Assembly: GCF_009649815.1 (NCBI RefSeq)
Contig: NZ_WJIC01000016.1
Span: 62,001 to 126,000, forward strand
From: Nocardia sp. SYP-A9097
GTDB taxonomy: Bacteria; Actinomycetota; Actinomycetes; Mycobacteriales; Mycobacteriaceae
Length of the DNA: 64,000 nucleotides
Direction of reading: 5' to 3'
Under the pieces are notes generated by a model. The model ran no database searches and was not told the origin of the DNA. It worked only from the letters and a program-made list of their open reading frames with translations. Positions 22,491-31,123 of this stretch are shown here, in pieces; positions within the stretch are counted from its first letter, which is position 1; the number at the start of each line of letters is the position of its first letter. The position numbers and the translations under genes were made by a program.

Positions 22491-22496
22491 AGCAGG

Positions 22497-22919
22497 TCAG
22501 CGGGATTCGCCGCCGTAGGTGCCGAAGCTCCAGTAGACGCCTTCGGGATCGCGGCAGGTGAAACCTCGTGATTCGTAACCGGATTCGTCACGGAGTTCAC
22601 GGGTTATGTTCGCGCCCACGGCTTTCGCGCGGGCATAGAGGGCGTCCGGCTCGGGGACGACGATGTAGACGGAGCCGACGCCGGGCGGCTGGCACTCCAG
22701 GGCCATGCCCTCGCGGACGGAGCCGAGCATGATCGCGCCACCGGCGGGCCAGGCCAATTCGGCGTGGGCGACGATATCGCCGTCGGTGTGGCGGGCGACG
22801 GTCTCGAAACCGAAGGCCCGCTCCAGGAAGTCGATCGCGGCCGCGGCGTCGCGGTAGACCAGGGTCGGCCACACGATGACGGTGCCGGTCGCAGCTGCTG
22901 ATGTTGTCGTTTCGGTCAT
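22497..22919 (-). CDS. VOC/glyoxalase-fold protein
   Basis: A 140-residue single-unit VOC protein (WPTLVYRDAAAAIDFLERAFGF at the start, GFTCRDPEGVYWSFGTY at the end), similar to the PhnB/YraH-type glyoxalase or bleomycin-resistance-like group. It follows the AraC regulator gene by 4 nt, and its ribosome site GGAGG overlaps that gene's stop region, so the two are translationally close. The AraC protein probably controls the pair. The ligand is unknown. Confidence 0.85.
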   Translation of the reverse strand: MTETTTSAAATGTVIVWPTLVYRDAAAAIDFLERAFGFETVARHTDGDIVAHAELAWPAGGAIMLGSVREGMALECQPPGVGSVYIVVPEPDALYARAKAVGANITRELRDESGYESRGFTCRDPEGVYWSFGTYGGESR

Positions 22920-22923
22920 GAAC

Positions 22924-23772
22924 TCAGCCTCCTACCTCGACGGACTGTTGGTCTTGGACGAATGGGAACTCCTCGCGCTCCCGCCACACCGACGGCGGCA
23001 GCCCCGCGAGTTCGCGCCATTCGCGCGCCATATGCGCCTGGTCGTAGTAGCCGGAAAGTACCGCCGCCTCGGCCAGCGACGGCGGTTCGGGCGTACGCAA
23101 CATTGCGTGTGAACGCTCGAACCGGGCGATTCGAGCCAGATCCTTCGGTGTCACCCCGAATTCGGCGGTGAAGCGACTACCGAGATGCCTTCGGCTCCAA
23201 CCGATCTCATCGGCCACCGCCGCCACCCGCACCCCCGGATCCGGTCCGGCCAGCAGATCCCAGGCGTGGGTCAGCTCCGCATCCCAAGGCACCGGCCGCA
23301 CACACCGCAGCAGAATCTCGTCGAGAATCGCGAACCGCCGCGGCCACTCCCCCGTACCCGCGAGCCGCTCCCGCAACTCCCGCGCGGATCCACCGAGAAC
23401 TTCCGGCAAATCGACCAGCCAGGAGCCCAATGCCGCTGCGGGCACCCCGAACAGCGCCCGGCACCCCTGCGGCGTCAGTGCCAACTGCACCCCGTGCTGA
23501 TACCCGTGATGCGCGATCACACACGGTCGCGTGGTGAGCCCACTGGCCAACATGTCCCAAGTCCCACCCGGCTGCGCGGGATGCGAGGACACCGGCACCT
23601 CGATCGGCTCATCGATCGTGATGATCACCGTCAACGCCGACCCCGGCATCCCCACATGCGTGCCCGGCGTGAAGCCACGCAGTAGATAGCCCTCGTACCC
23701 GAGGACGTAGGGGCGCAATCGCGGATCGGGAACTCCGCTCGCGCCTTCCGACACACCTGCCACGAACCCCAC
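22924..23772 (-). CDS. AraC-family transcriptional regulator
   Basis: A 282-residue protein with a variable N-terminal sensing region and a C-terminal AraC double helix-turn-helix (about 185-270): VAAVADEIGWSRRHLGSRFTAEFGVTPK, then LAEAAVLSGYYDQAHMAREWRELAGLPP. It starts at GTG 23772 and leads a two-gene operon with the VOC protein. This AraC/VOC pairing is frequent in actinobacteria and suggests a local stress or metabolite response (inference). Confidence 0.9.
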   Translation of the reverse strand: MGFVAGVSEGASGVPDPRLRPYVLGYEGYLLRGFTPGTHVGMPGSALTVIITIDEPIEVPVSSHPAQPGGTWDMLASGLTTRPCVIAHHGYQHGVQLALTPQGCRALFGVPAAALGSWLVDLPEVLGGSARELRERLAGTGEWPRRFAILDEILLRCVRPVPWDAELTHAWDLLAGPDPGVRVAAVADEIGWSRRHLGSRFTAEFGVTPKDLARIARFERSHAMLRTPEPPSLAEAAVLSGYYDQAHMAREWRELAGLPPSVWREREEFPFVQDQQSVEVGG

Positions 23773-23971
23773 GATATGTGTCTTCTTCTACCCCCGTAAG
23801 CACTGATTTCGCGACCTTCGGGGTAACTCCTGGGGGACCCCCGAAACCCATCCCCGACCTGACCGCAGCCCCGGTACGAAACTGCCCGGGCACCCGAGCG
23901 ACCGGCAAAAGTCGCGGGGAGGCGGTATAGAGTTTCGGTCGTAGGACCGCGCGATTTAAAGGGGTATGCCG

Positions 23972-24688
23972 ATGTTCAAGGCCGGGCTCGAGAAGGCGGT
24001 CGTCTCGCTGCTCGACAATGGGGCGCAGGTGCAGGCCCCCGCTGTCGCGAAGTATGTGGGGAAGTTGCGCGATGGGCATCCGGGCGAGACACCCGCGCAG
24101 ATCATTTCCCGGATCGAGAAGATGTATCTGACCGCGGTCACCGGCAGTGGCACCGCCGTCGGCGCGACCGCCGCGGTTCCCGGCGTCGGCACCATGGCCT
24201 CGATCGCGGCCATGAGCGCGGAGACCGCGTTCTTCCTGGAGGCTTCCGCCGTCTACACCCTGGCCGTCGCGGCCGTGCACGGTGTCGCCCCCGAGGACAA
24301 TGACCGCCGCCGCGCCCTGGTGCTGGCAGTGGTCATGGGCGAGAGCGGTATGGAGATCGTGCAGAAGAGCGTCGGCAGCTCCGCCAAGAACTGGGGCACG
24401 CTGCTGGCGGGCAAGATTCCCGGAATCAGCGGTATGAACGACACCCTGCTCAAGCGATTCGTCATGCAGTTCCTCGCCAAGCGCAGCGCACTCATGGTCG
24501 GCAAGATCATTCCGGCCGGAATCGGCGCGGCCATCGGCGGTTTCGGCAACCGCGCGCTCGGGCACGGCGTGATCGACAACTCGCGCAAGGCATTCGGCGC
24601 ACCGCCGCAGTTCTGGCCGCAACCGCTGGTCATCGACGCCGATCCGCTGCTCGCCGTGGAATCCGCACCCCGGACCAAGCAGCCGTGA
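23972..24688 (+). CDS. EcsC-like membrane-associated protein
   Basis: A 238-residue protein with a hydrophobic centre (VGATAAVPGVGTMASIAAMSAE and FFLEASAVYTLAVAAVHG) and a second hydrophobic patch (IIPAGIGAAIGGFGN), resembling the EcsC family, which is often encoded beside ABC transporter genes. ATG 23972 is chosen because AAAGGGG (23958-23964) is 7 nt upstream; ATG 23966 would be too close to it. The stop overlaps the start of the ABC ATPase gene (GTGA), so the three genes from here to 26461 form an operon. Confidence 0.65.
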   Translation: MFKAGLEKAVVSLLDNGAQVQAPAVAKYVGKLRDGHPGETPAQIISRIEKMYLTAVTGSGTAVGATAAVPGVGTMASIAAMSAETAFFLEASAVYTLAVAAVHGVAPEDNDRRRALVLAVVMGESGMEIVQKSVGSSAKNWGTLLAGKIPGISGMNDTLLKRFVMQFLAKRSALMVGKIIPAGIGAAIGGFGNRALGHGVIDNSRKAFGAPPQFWPQPLVIDADPLLAVESAPRTKQP

Positions 24689-25635
24689 GCCAGGCGCGCC
24701 CGCTCGCCTTCACCGCCGCCGGGCTGAGCAAGAGTTTCGACACCGTCACCGCCGTCGACGAGGTGAGTTTCGTGGTACCCGCGGGCAAGGTGGCAGTGCT
24801 GGTCGGTCCCCCCGGCGCGGGCAAGACCACCGTGCTGCGGCTGCTGCTGGGCCAGCTCACCCCGACCTCGGGTACCGCGAGCATCGGCGGACCGGGCTCC
24901 GGGGCACAGCGCGGACGGCAGGTACTGGGCGCGGTGCAGACCCCGCGCGGCCTGCACCCGGCGCGCACGGTCCGTGAGCAGTTGAGCGTATTCGCAGCCG
25001 CCGCAGGCGTTTCCGCCGATCGGGTCGACGAACTGCTGACCTTGACCCGACTGGACGCCCTGGCGGACGAGCGCACCGGCACCCTGCCCGCCGGTGCGCG
25101 GACCCGCACCGCCCTGGCCATCGCCCTGCTCGGCAATCCGCCGCTACTGCTGCTGGACGACCCGTTCGACGGACTCGATCAGGCCGAAACCGCCTGGCTC
25201 GTCGAGTATCTGCACGCGCATTCCCGCCGCGGCGGCACCGTCCTGCTCACCTCCCGCAGCCTCAGCGCCGCATTGCCGGTGGCCGACGAATTGATCGTGC
25301 TGGACCGCGGCAAGATCACCTACCAGGGCAGCCCGTCGCGCCTGCGCCGCAACCATCCCGACCGCCTGCTGGTCCGGGCCTCCAGCCCGATCGCACTGGC
25401 GACCACCCTCGCCGCACAGGGCTTCACCGACGCGGTCATGCGCCCCGACGGCCGCCTAGCGGTCGCGGAAGCCTCACTCGCCCAATTGGAATCGGCCGCC
25501 TCCCGGGCCCGCGTCCAGCTCACCGAGATCACCCCCGAACACATCCACCCCGACCAGGTCCTGGCCGCGCTCACCCAAACCACCCCCGCGCCTTCCCGGT
25601 ACCCCGCACCCAACATGTACGGAATGCCGCGTTGA
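24685..25635 (+). CDS. ABC transporter ATP-binding protein with divergent catalytic motifs
   Basis: A 316-residue ABC-2-type ATPase. Walker A is intact (GPPGAGKTT, 41-49), but the other motifs deviate: the signature LSGGQ reads LPAGA (134-138), the Walker B catalytic Glu is Asp (LLLLDDP, D159), and the H-loop His is replaced in LLTSRSL (R191). A C-terminal 90-residue extension of the type found in ABC-2 exporters follows. It is translationally coupled to the EcsC-like gene and lies 34 nt before the permease gene. It may hydrolyse ATP slowly or act as a switch; the exported substrate is unknown. Confidence 0.82.
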   Translation: MSQARPLAFTAAGLSKSFDTVTAVDEVSFVVPAGKVAVLVGPPGAGKTTVLRLLLGQLTPTSGTASIGGPGSGAQRGRQVLGAVQTPRGLHPARTVREQLSVFAAAAGVSADRVDELLTLTRLDALADERTGTLPAGARTRTALAIALLGNPPLLLLDDPFDGLDQAETAWLVEYLHAHSRRGGTVLLTSRSLSAALPVADELIVLDRGKITYQGSPSRLRRNHPDRLLVRASSPIALATTLAAQGFTDAVMRPDGRLAVAEASLAQLESAASRARVQLTEITPEHIHPDQVLAALTQTTPAPSRYPAPNMYGMPR

Positions 25636-25669
25636 TTCGAAGCTCACGCTGTTTACGAGAGGACTTTCG

Positions 25670-26461
25670 ATGATTCTGACCGCTGTGCCGGATTCTGTAC
25701 TGCGGGCGGCCAATTCGGAGGTTCGGAAGATCACCTCGCTGCGGGTGAATCGGGTCGTGGCCGGAAGCCTCGCCGGGTACGCGGTGGTGGCATTCGCCGT
25801 GATGGGGCTGGTGTACAAGGCTGCCGACACGGGGCGGAACGAGTTCATGTTCCTGGCGGGGTGGTCGGCCATCGTGCCGGGACTGGCCTTGCTCGCGGCC
25901 GTGGTGCTGGCGGCAGTACTCGGGGCGGTGGCCTCGGGCGACGAGTATCGGCTGCGGTCACTGGGGATCAGCGCACTGTTCACCCCGGATCGGAATGTGC
26001 TGTTCGGCGCGAAACTCGGTGTGGTGGCGGCGGTTTCATTCGCCACCGTACTGGGGACGGAATTGCTCGGCGGGGCCGCCTTCGCATTGTTCGGACGTGA
26101 TCGGGTACAGCTCACCGGAGATATGGTGGCCATCTTCGGCGGTGTCGCGCTGGCCGCGGTGTGCTGGTCGGTGATCGGCGCGGCACTGGGATTCCTGCTG
26201 CGCACGCCGGTACAGGCGATCGCGGTCATGGTCGGGGTGGCGATAATCGAGCCGCTGGTGTGGATTACCGCGCGCGCCATCGGATTCGGCGGGTTCGCGA
26301 CCCTGCTGCCGATCGCCGCCACCGTCGGGACGATAACCAATGGCGCCTACGCCAAGGGCGACTTCATCGCGCCCACCCCGGCCGCCATCGCGGTACTGCT
26401 GATCTGGACCGCGGCCTCGGCGGGCACGGCATGGTGGTTCTTCACCCGCCGCGACCTCTGA
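25670..26461 (+). CDS. ABC-2 type permease
   Basis: A 263-residue membrane protein with about six hydrophobic segments in the ABC-2 order: an N-terminal amphipathic lead, SLAGYAVVAFAVMGLVY, a coupling-helix region around SGDEYRLRSLGI, and a last TM before the FFTRRDL end. It pairs with the preceding ATPase as a probable efflux or envelope transporter. Start ATG 25670 with GAGAGGA upstream. Confidence 0.82.
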   Translation: MILTAVPDSVLRAANSEVRKITSLRVNRVVAGSLAGYAVVAFAVMGLVYKAADTGRNEFMFLAGWSAIVPGLALLAAVVLAAVLGAVASGDEYRLRSLGISALFTPDRNVLFGAKLGVVAAVSFATVLGTELLGGAAFALFGRDRVQLTGDMVAIFGGVALAAVCWSVIGAALGFLLRTPVQAIAVMVGVAIIEPLVWITARAIGFGGFATLLPIAATVGTITNGAYAKGDFIAPTPAAIAVLLIWTAASAGTAWWFFTRRDL

Positions 26462-26468
26462 GACCCGG

Positions 26469-26999
26469 TCAGCGACCCGCGAACAGGCGACGCCACACCT
26501 CGTGATCGGTGCGCGGGCCACCCGGCGTATCCCCGCCGTACTTGGCGATGAGCCCCGGTAGATCCAGCGGCATGGTCGGCGCGGCCATATTCGTGAGCTC
26601 CTCCTCGACTGCGGAATCCGGTACCAACCAGCACACTTCGAATTCGATACCGTCCGGATCGGCGGCATACAGCGCCTTGGTGGAGCCGTGATCGGAGGCA
26701 CCGGTCAGCGCCCCCGCTTTCGTGAGCACCGCACGCATGCGCTGCAACTCGTTCAGTGTGTCGACCTCCCAGGCCAGGTGGTACAGCCCCACCCGCCCGG
26801 TGCGATGCGCGATCGACGGGTCCGGCGACTGGAACAGGCCGAGGTCATGATCATTGGCCGAGCCGGCGGCCTGTAGAAACGCCGCCCCCGGGAAACCACC
26901 GGGCAGGCGGCGGAAGCCGAGCACCTCTTCGTAGAAGGTCACCGAACGCTCCAGCTCGGCGACGAACAGGACCGCGTGATTGAGACGCTGAATCGGCAT
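26469..26999 (-). CDS. VOC/glyoxalase-fold extradiol dioxygenase-like protein
   Basis: A 176-residue VOC protein: IQRLNHAVLFVAELERSVTFYEE, then HLAWEVDTLNELQRM, and YAADPDGIEFEVCW with the Glu of the metal site. This pattern fits the catechol-2,3-dioxygenase-like or glyoxalase group; the C-terminal 45 residues (PLDLPGLIAKYGGDTPGG...) are an extra tail. ATG 26999 is used; the longer frame has no family similarity. Divergent from the large ABC exporter. Confidence 0.83.
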   Translation of the reverse strand: MPIQRLNHAVLFVAELERSVTFYEEVLGFRRLPGGFPGAAFLQAAGSANDHDLGLFQSPDPSIAHRTGRVGLYHLAWEVDTLNELQRMRAVLTKAGALTGASDHGSTKALYAADPDGIEFEVCWLVPDSAVEEELTNMAAPTMPLDLPGLIAKYGGDTPGGPRTDHEVWRRLFAGR

Positions 27000-27140
27000 G
27001 CGTACAAGCGGACCACGCCCCCGCGCCGCGCACAAGCGGAAGTCCTACTTCGCGCACCCGACACACCCTCGACCCCGAGATTGTCGGTGGCCGGGAACAA
27101 ACTGGGGGTAGGGCCGTCGTTACGGCATCAGGTGAGTGCG

Positions 27141-30100
27141 ATGAAGGTCGGTGAGGCCGGGGTGGAAAAGTCAGGGGTGGAACGAGCGAGCGCCGCGAAC
27201 GGTCATGGTTGGCTGCGGCGGCTCTGGGAGCGCTGTCGCGAGCATCCATGGCTGCTCGCCGCCATCTCTCTCGCGGTAGTGCTCGGCGCGACGGTGGAGG
27301 TCACCGGTCCACTGCTGGCCAAGCGTGCGCTCGACGGCGCGACCGCCGGGAATACCCGAATCATCACGGCCATGGCCGGATTGCTGGCACTGCTGGCAGT
27401 GGGCCGCTTCCTCGCCTCCTTCGGACGCCGGATGGCCGCCGGGAAACTCGCCCTCGATGTCCAGCATGAATTGCGCGTTGATCTGCTCTCCGCACTCCAG
27501 CGCCTGGACGGCCCCGGGCAGGACGCGCTGCGCACCGGCCAGGTGGTCTCCCGCTCCATCAGCGATCTGACCCTGGTGCAGGGCCTGCTCGCGATGGGCC
27601 CGTGGTCCTCGGTGGCCGCACTGCAATTCGTGCTCGCCGCCGCCATCATGCTCTGGCTCTCCCCGCTGCTGGCACTGACCGCGCTGCTGGTGGTTCCGGT
27701 GCTCGCGCTGGTCGTCTACCGGGTGCGGCCGAAGCTGTACGCGGCCACCTGGTCGGCGCAGCAGCGCGGCTCGGATCTGGCCCAGCATGTGGAGGAGACC
27801 GTCACCGGTGTGCGCGTGGTGAAGGGGTTCGGGCAGGAGGCCCGAATGGTGGATCTGCTGGAGCGGCACGGCAAACGGCTCTTCGCCGAACGCATGCGCG
27901 CGGCGCGAATCGATGCCGGATTCGGGCCGACGCTCTCGGCCATTCCGCAGGCCGGACTGGTCGGGGTGATCGCCGCGGGTGGTGTGCTGGCGCTGCACGG
28001 TTCGATCGGGCTCGGCACCTTCCTGGCGTTCACCGCCTATGTGGCGACCATGGCCAATGCCACCCGCACCATCTCCATGGTGGTGGTGATGGCGCAGCTC
28101 ACCCGTGCCGCCGCCGAACGCGTCAACCAGGTCATCGACAGTGCACCGGAGCGGACCGATCCGGCGCATCCGGTGGCGCTGCCCGCGGGGCCGCTCGGTA
28201 TCGAAATCTCCTCCCTCACTTTCGGATTCGATCCGGATCGACCGATTCTCGACGGCTTCGACCTGACCGTGGCCCCGGGTGAGACGGTCGCGATCATCGG
28301 CCCGGCGGGCTCGGGCAAGTCCACGCTGTCACTGCTGCTCCCCCGCTTCTATACACCGAACTCGGGCCGGATCACGCTGTACGGCAAGGACTCGCACGCC
28401 GATATCGCGGAGCTGCGGGCCACCGAACTGCGGGCCGCGGTCGGCGTGGTCTTCGATGAGGCGTTCCTGCTGTCGGACACCATCACGGTCAATATCGCGC
28501 TGGCTCGACCCGAGGCCACCGAGGCCGAAATCCATACCGCCGCAATCCAAGCCGCCGCCGACGATTTCATTCGCGCGCTGCCCAAGGGCTATGACACCGT
28601 GGTCGGCGAGCGTGGCCTCACCCTCTCCGGCGGGCAGCGCCAGCGCATTGCCCTGGCCCGCGCCCTGCTGGCGAATCCCCGCATTCTGATTCTGGACGAC
28701 GCCACCTCCGCCGTGGACGCCCTCACCGAGGCGGCCATTTTCGCCGCGCTGCCCACGGATTCGTCCCGCACCACACTCATCCTGGCGCACCGCGAATCCA
28801 CCCTCACACACGCCGACCGCATCATCCGCCTGCCCGCACCCGGCCGCGCACCCGATTCCACACTCACCGAGCAGGAAGGTTCGGCCGCAACACAATTGAC
28901 CACCGCGGCCACCTCACCCACACCGTCCACGGACACAACCGCCAGCCCCGCGCCCGCTACCGCCGCTACCGCCTCGAGCGCTACCGCCGGGCCCGTTCGG
29001 GTGGGCCTGGAGGCCGATCCCGGGCTGGATCCCGATACACCGGCGGAGGTGCGCAAGTCGCTCACCTCGCTCCCGCCCGCGACCGAACAGCCGGGGCTGG
29101 ACCAGCTGGAATTACGCGCACCGGATCTCGACTTCCGACTGGTCAAGGCCATGCGGCCGGTGCGGCGGCTGGTCATCGCGGCGGTACTGCTGCTCGCGGT
29201 GGATGCCATTGTGGGCGTGGCCTTTCCATCGATCGTGCGCTATGCGATCGACTCCGGCGTGACCGAGCACGACGGTGCCGCGCTGACCCTGGCGGTGCTG
29301 ATCGGCGCGGTGCTGGCGGCCTGCGGCTGGCTGGCCGCCTCCACCGCACTGGTGTGGGGTTCACGCGCGGGTGAACGCGTGCTCTATGGCCTGCGCGTAC
29401 GCAGTTACGCGCATCTGCAACGACTCGGGCTCGACTATTACGAGCGCGAACTCTCCGGCCGCATCCTCACCCGGATGACCACCGATATCGACGCCCTCTC
29501 CACCTTCCTGCAGACCGGCCTGCCCGACGCCCTGGTGAGCGTGCTGATGGTGGCCGGAATCGCGGTGGCGCTCTTGGTGATCGACGCGCAGCTGGCGCTG
29601 GTGGTCTTCGTCTCGGTGCCCGCGCTGCTGGTGGCCACCTGGCTCTTCCGCCGCGCCTCCGATGCGGCGTACACCGAATCCCGCGAACACTCGGCCACCG
29701 TGAACGCGGACTTCGCCGAGAATGTGGCGGGATTGCGTGTGGTGCAGGCGAATCGGCATGAGCGCACCGCGTCGGAGCGGTTCACCGGCTACTCGCATCG
29801 CTATCGGATCAGCCGCATGCGGGCGCAACGGGCCATCTCCCTGTTCTTCGCCTTCGTCGGCGCGTGGGCCGATCTGGCGCTGGCCGCGGTGGTGTTCATG
29901 GGTGCGCGGGCGGTCGCCGACGGCGTCACCACGGCGGGCACCCTGGTGGCCTTCGTGCTGTATCTGGAGTTGCTGTTCGGCCCGATCTATCAGCTCTCGC
30001 AGCTCTTCGACGGTTATCAGCAGGCGCGTGTCGGCCTGCGGCGGATTCGGGAGCTGCTGCGGACACCGTCCTCCATCGCCCCGGATCCCGCCGAAGCGGC

Positions 30101-30992
30101 GGTCATCGACGGCCACCTGCGCGGTGAGGTGGTCTTCGACAAAGTGCGATTCAGCTATCCGGGCACCGATACCCCCGCCCTGGACGGTGTCAGCCTGCGT
30201 ATCCCGGCGGGCACCAGCCTGGCCCTGGTCGGCGCGACCGGCGCGGGTAAATCGACCATTGTGAAGCTGCTGGCCCGGCTCTACGACATGCCCTATGACG
30301 GAAATCACGATCACGAACGCACCGAATTACCCGATCCGATAGCGGATCACTATGAGCCGCACCGGATTGCCACCGAAAACGGCACCATCAGCGTGGATGG
30401 CATCGATATCCGCGACTACCGCCTCACCGACTACCGATCGCGGCTGGGAGTTGTTCCACAGGAAGCTCACTTATTCACCGGAGACATCGCCAGCAACATT
30501 GCATTCGGCAAACCTTTTGCGAATGCTGCGGAGATCGAGACGGCCGCCGCCGCGGTCGGCGCACTCGACACCATCAATGCCCTACCGCTGCGAATGCACC
30601 AGCCGGTGGGCGAACGCGGCCGCGGACTCTCGGCCGGGCAACGGCAGCTCATCGCACTGGCTCGCGCCGAACTGGTGCGACCGGATCTGCTGCTACTCGA
30701 TGAGGCGACCGCCGTCCTGGATCCAGCCGCCGAGGCATCGGTGCTGGTAGCAAGCGAATCGGTGACGCGCGGCCGAACCGCGGTGATTGTCGCGCACCGC
30801 TTGGCGACCGCCGCGCAGGCCGATCTGATCGCCGTTGTCGCACAGGGCAGGATCGCCGAAATCGGCACCCATGAAGAACTGCTCTCGACACTCGGCGCGT
30901 ACTCCCACCTCTGGGCTGCGGCACAGGCTACCGAAGGAATATTCTCAGCCGAGGACGAGTCGTCACTAAGGAATGTGTCCGCTCGGTGGTAG
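27141..30992 (+). CDS. Fused (two half-transporter) ABC multidrug exporter, Rv0194-like
   Basis: A 1283-residue protein with order TMD1-NBD1-Thr/Pro/Ala linker-TMD2-NBD2. NBD1: Walker A GPAGSGKST, signature LSGGQRQR, Walker B LILDDATSAVD, where Asp replaces the catalytic Glu. NBD2: GATGAGKST, LSAGQRQL, LLLLDEATAVLD. One degenerate and one canonical site is usual in heterodimeric exporters. The layout matches M. tuberculosis Rv0194, a multidrug exporter (family knowledge). NBD2 carries an unusual charged insertion of about 30 residues (YDGNHDHERTELPDP...) after Walker A. ATG 27141 follows AGGTGAG; no convincing coding sequence precedes it. Confidence 0.9.
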   Translation: MKVGEAGVEKSGVERASAANGHGWLRRLWERCREHPWLLAAISLAVVLGATVEVTGPLLAKRALDGATAGNTRIITAMAGLLALLAVGRFLASFGRRMAAGKLALDVQHELRVDLLSALQRLDGPGQDALRTGQVVSRSISDLTLVQGLLAMGPWSSVAALQFVLAAAIMLWLSPLLALTALLVVPVLALVVYRVRPKLYAATWSAQQRGSDLAQHVEETVTGVRVVKGFGQEARMVDLLERHGKRLFAERMRAARIDAGFGPTLSAIPQAGLVGVIAAGGVLALHGSIGLGTFLAFTAYVATMANATRTISMVVVMAQLTRAAAERVNQVIDSAPERTDPAHPVALPAGPLGIEISSLTFGFDPDRPILDGFDLTVAPGETVAIIGPAGSGKSTLSLLLPRFYTPNSGRITLYGKDSHADIAELRATELRAAVGVVFDEAFLLSDTITVNIALARPEATEAEIHTAAIQAAADDFIRALPKGYDTVVGERGLTLSGGQRQRIALARALLANPRILILDDATSAVDALTEAAIFAALPTDSSRTTLILAHRESTLTHADRIIRLPAPGRAPDSTLTEQEGSAATQLTTAATSPTPSTDTTASPAPATAATASSATAGPVRVGLEADPGLDPDTPAEVRKSLTSLPPATEQPGLDQLELRAPDLDFRLVKAMRPVRRLVIAAVLLLAVDAIVGVAFPSIVRYAIDSGVTEHDGAALTLAVLIGAVLAACGWLAASTALVWGSRAGERVLYGLRVRSYAHLQRLGLDYYERELSGRILTRMTTDIDALSTFLQTGLPDALVSVLMVAGIAVALLVIDAQLALVVFVSVPALLVATWLFRRASDAAYTESREHSATVNADFAENVAGLRVVQANRHERTASERFTGYSHRYRISRMRAQRAISLFFAFVGAWADLALAAVVFMGARAVADGVTTAGTLVAFVLYLELLFGPIYQLSQLFDGYQQARVGLRRIRELLRTPSSIAPDPAEAAVIDGHLRGEVVFDKVRFSYPGTDTPALDGVSLRIPAGTSLALVGATGAGKSTIVKLLARLYDMPYDGNHDHERTELPDPIADHYEPHRIATENGTISVDGIDIRDYRLTDYRSRLGVVPQEAHLFTGDIASNIAFGKPFANAAEIETAAAAVGALDTINALPLRMHQPVGERGRGLSAGQRQLIALARAELVRPDLLLLDEATAVLDPAAEASVLVASESVTRGRTAVIVAHRLATAAQADLIAVVAQGRIAEIGTHEELLSTLGAYSHLWAAAQATEGIFSAEDESSLRNVSARW

Positions 30993-31123
30993 TCCATGCC
31001 CGTGGGCGAACAGGGGTGGGCATATCCTCAGTGGGGGCGCGTCGGCGCGCATCCGCCGATTACCCGTGCCGGGCACGTCACAAACGTCGCAGCGCGAAGA
31101 ACGAAATGAGGCGAACACCTGCT

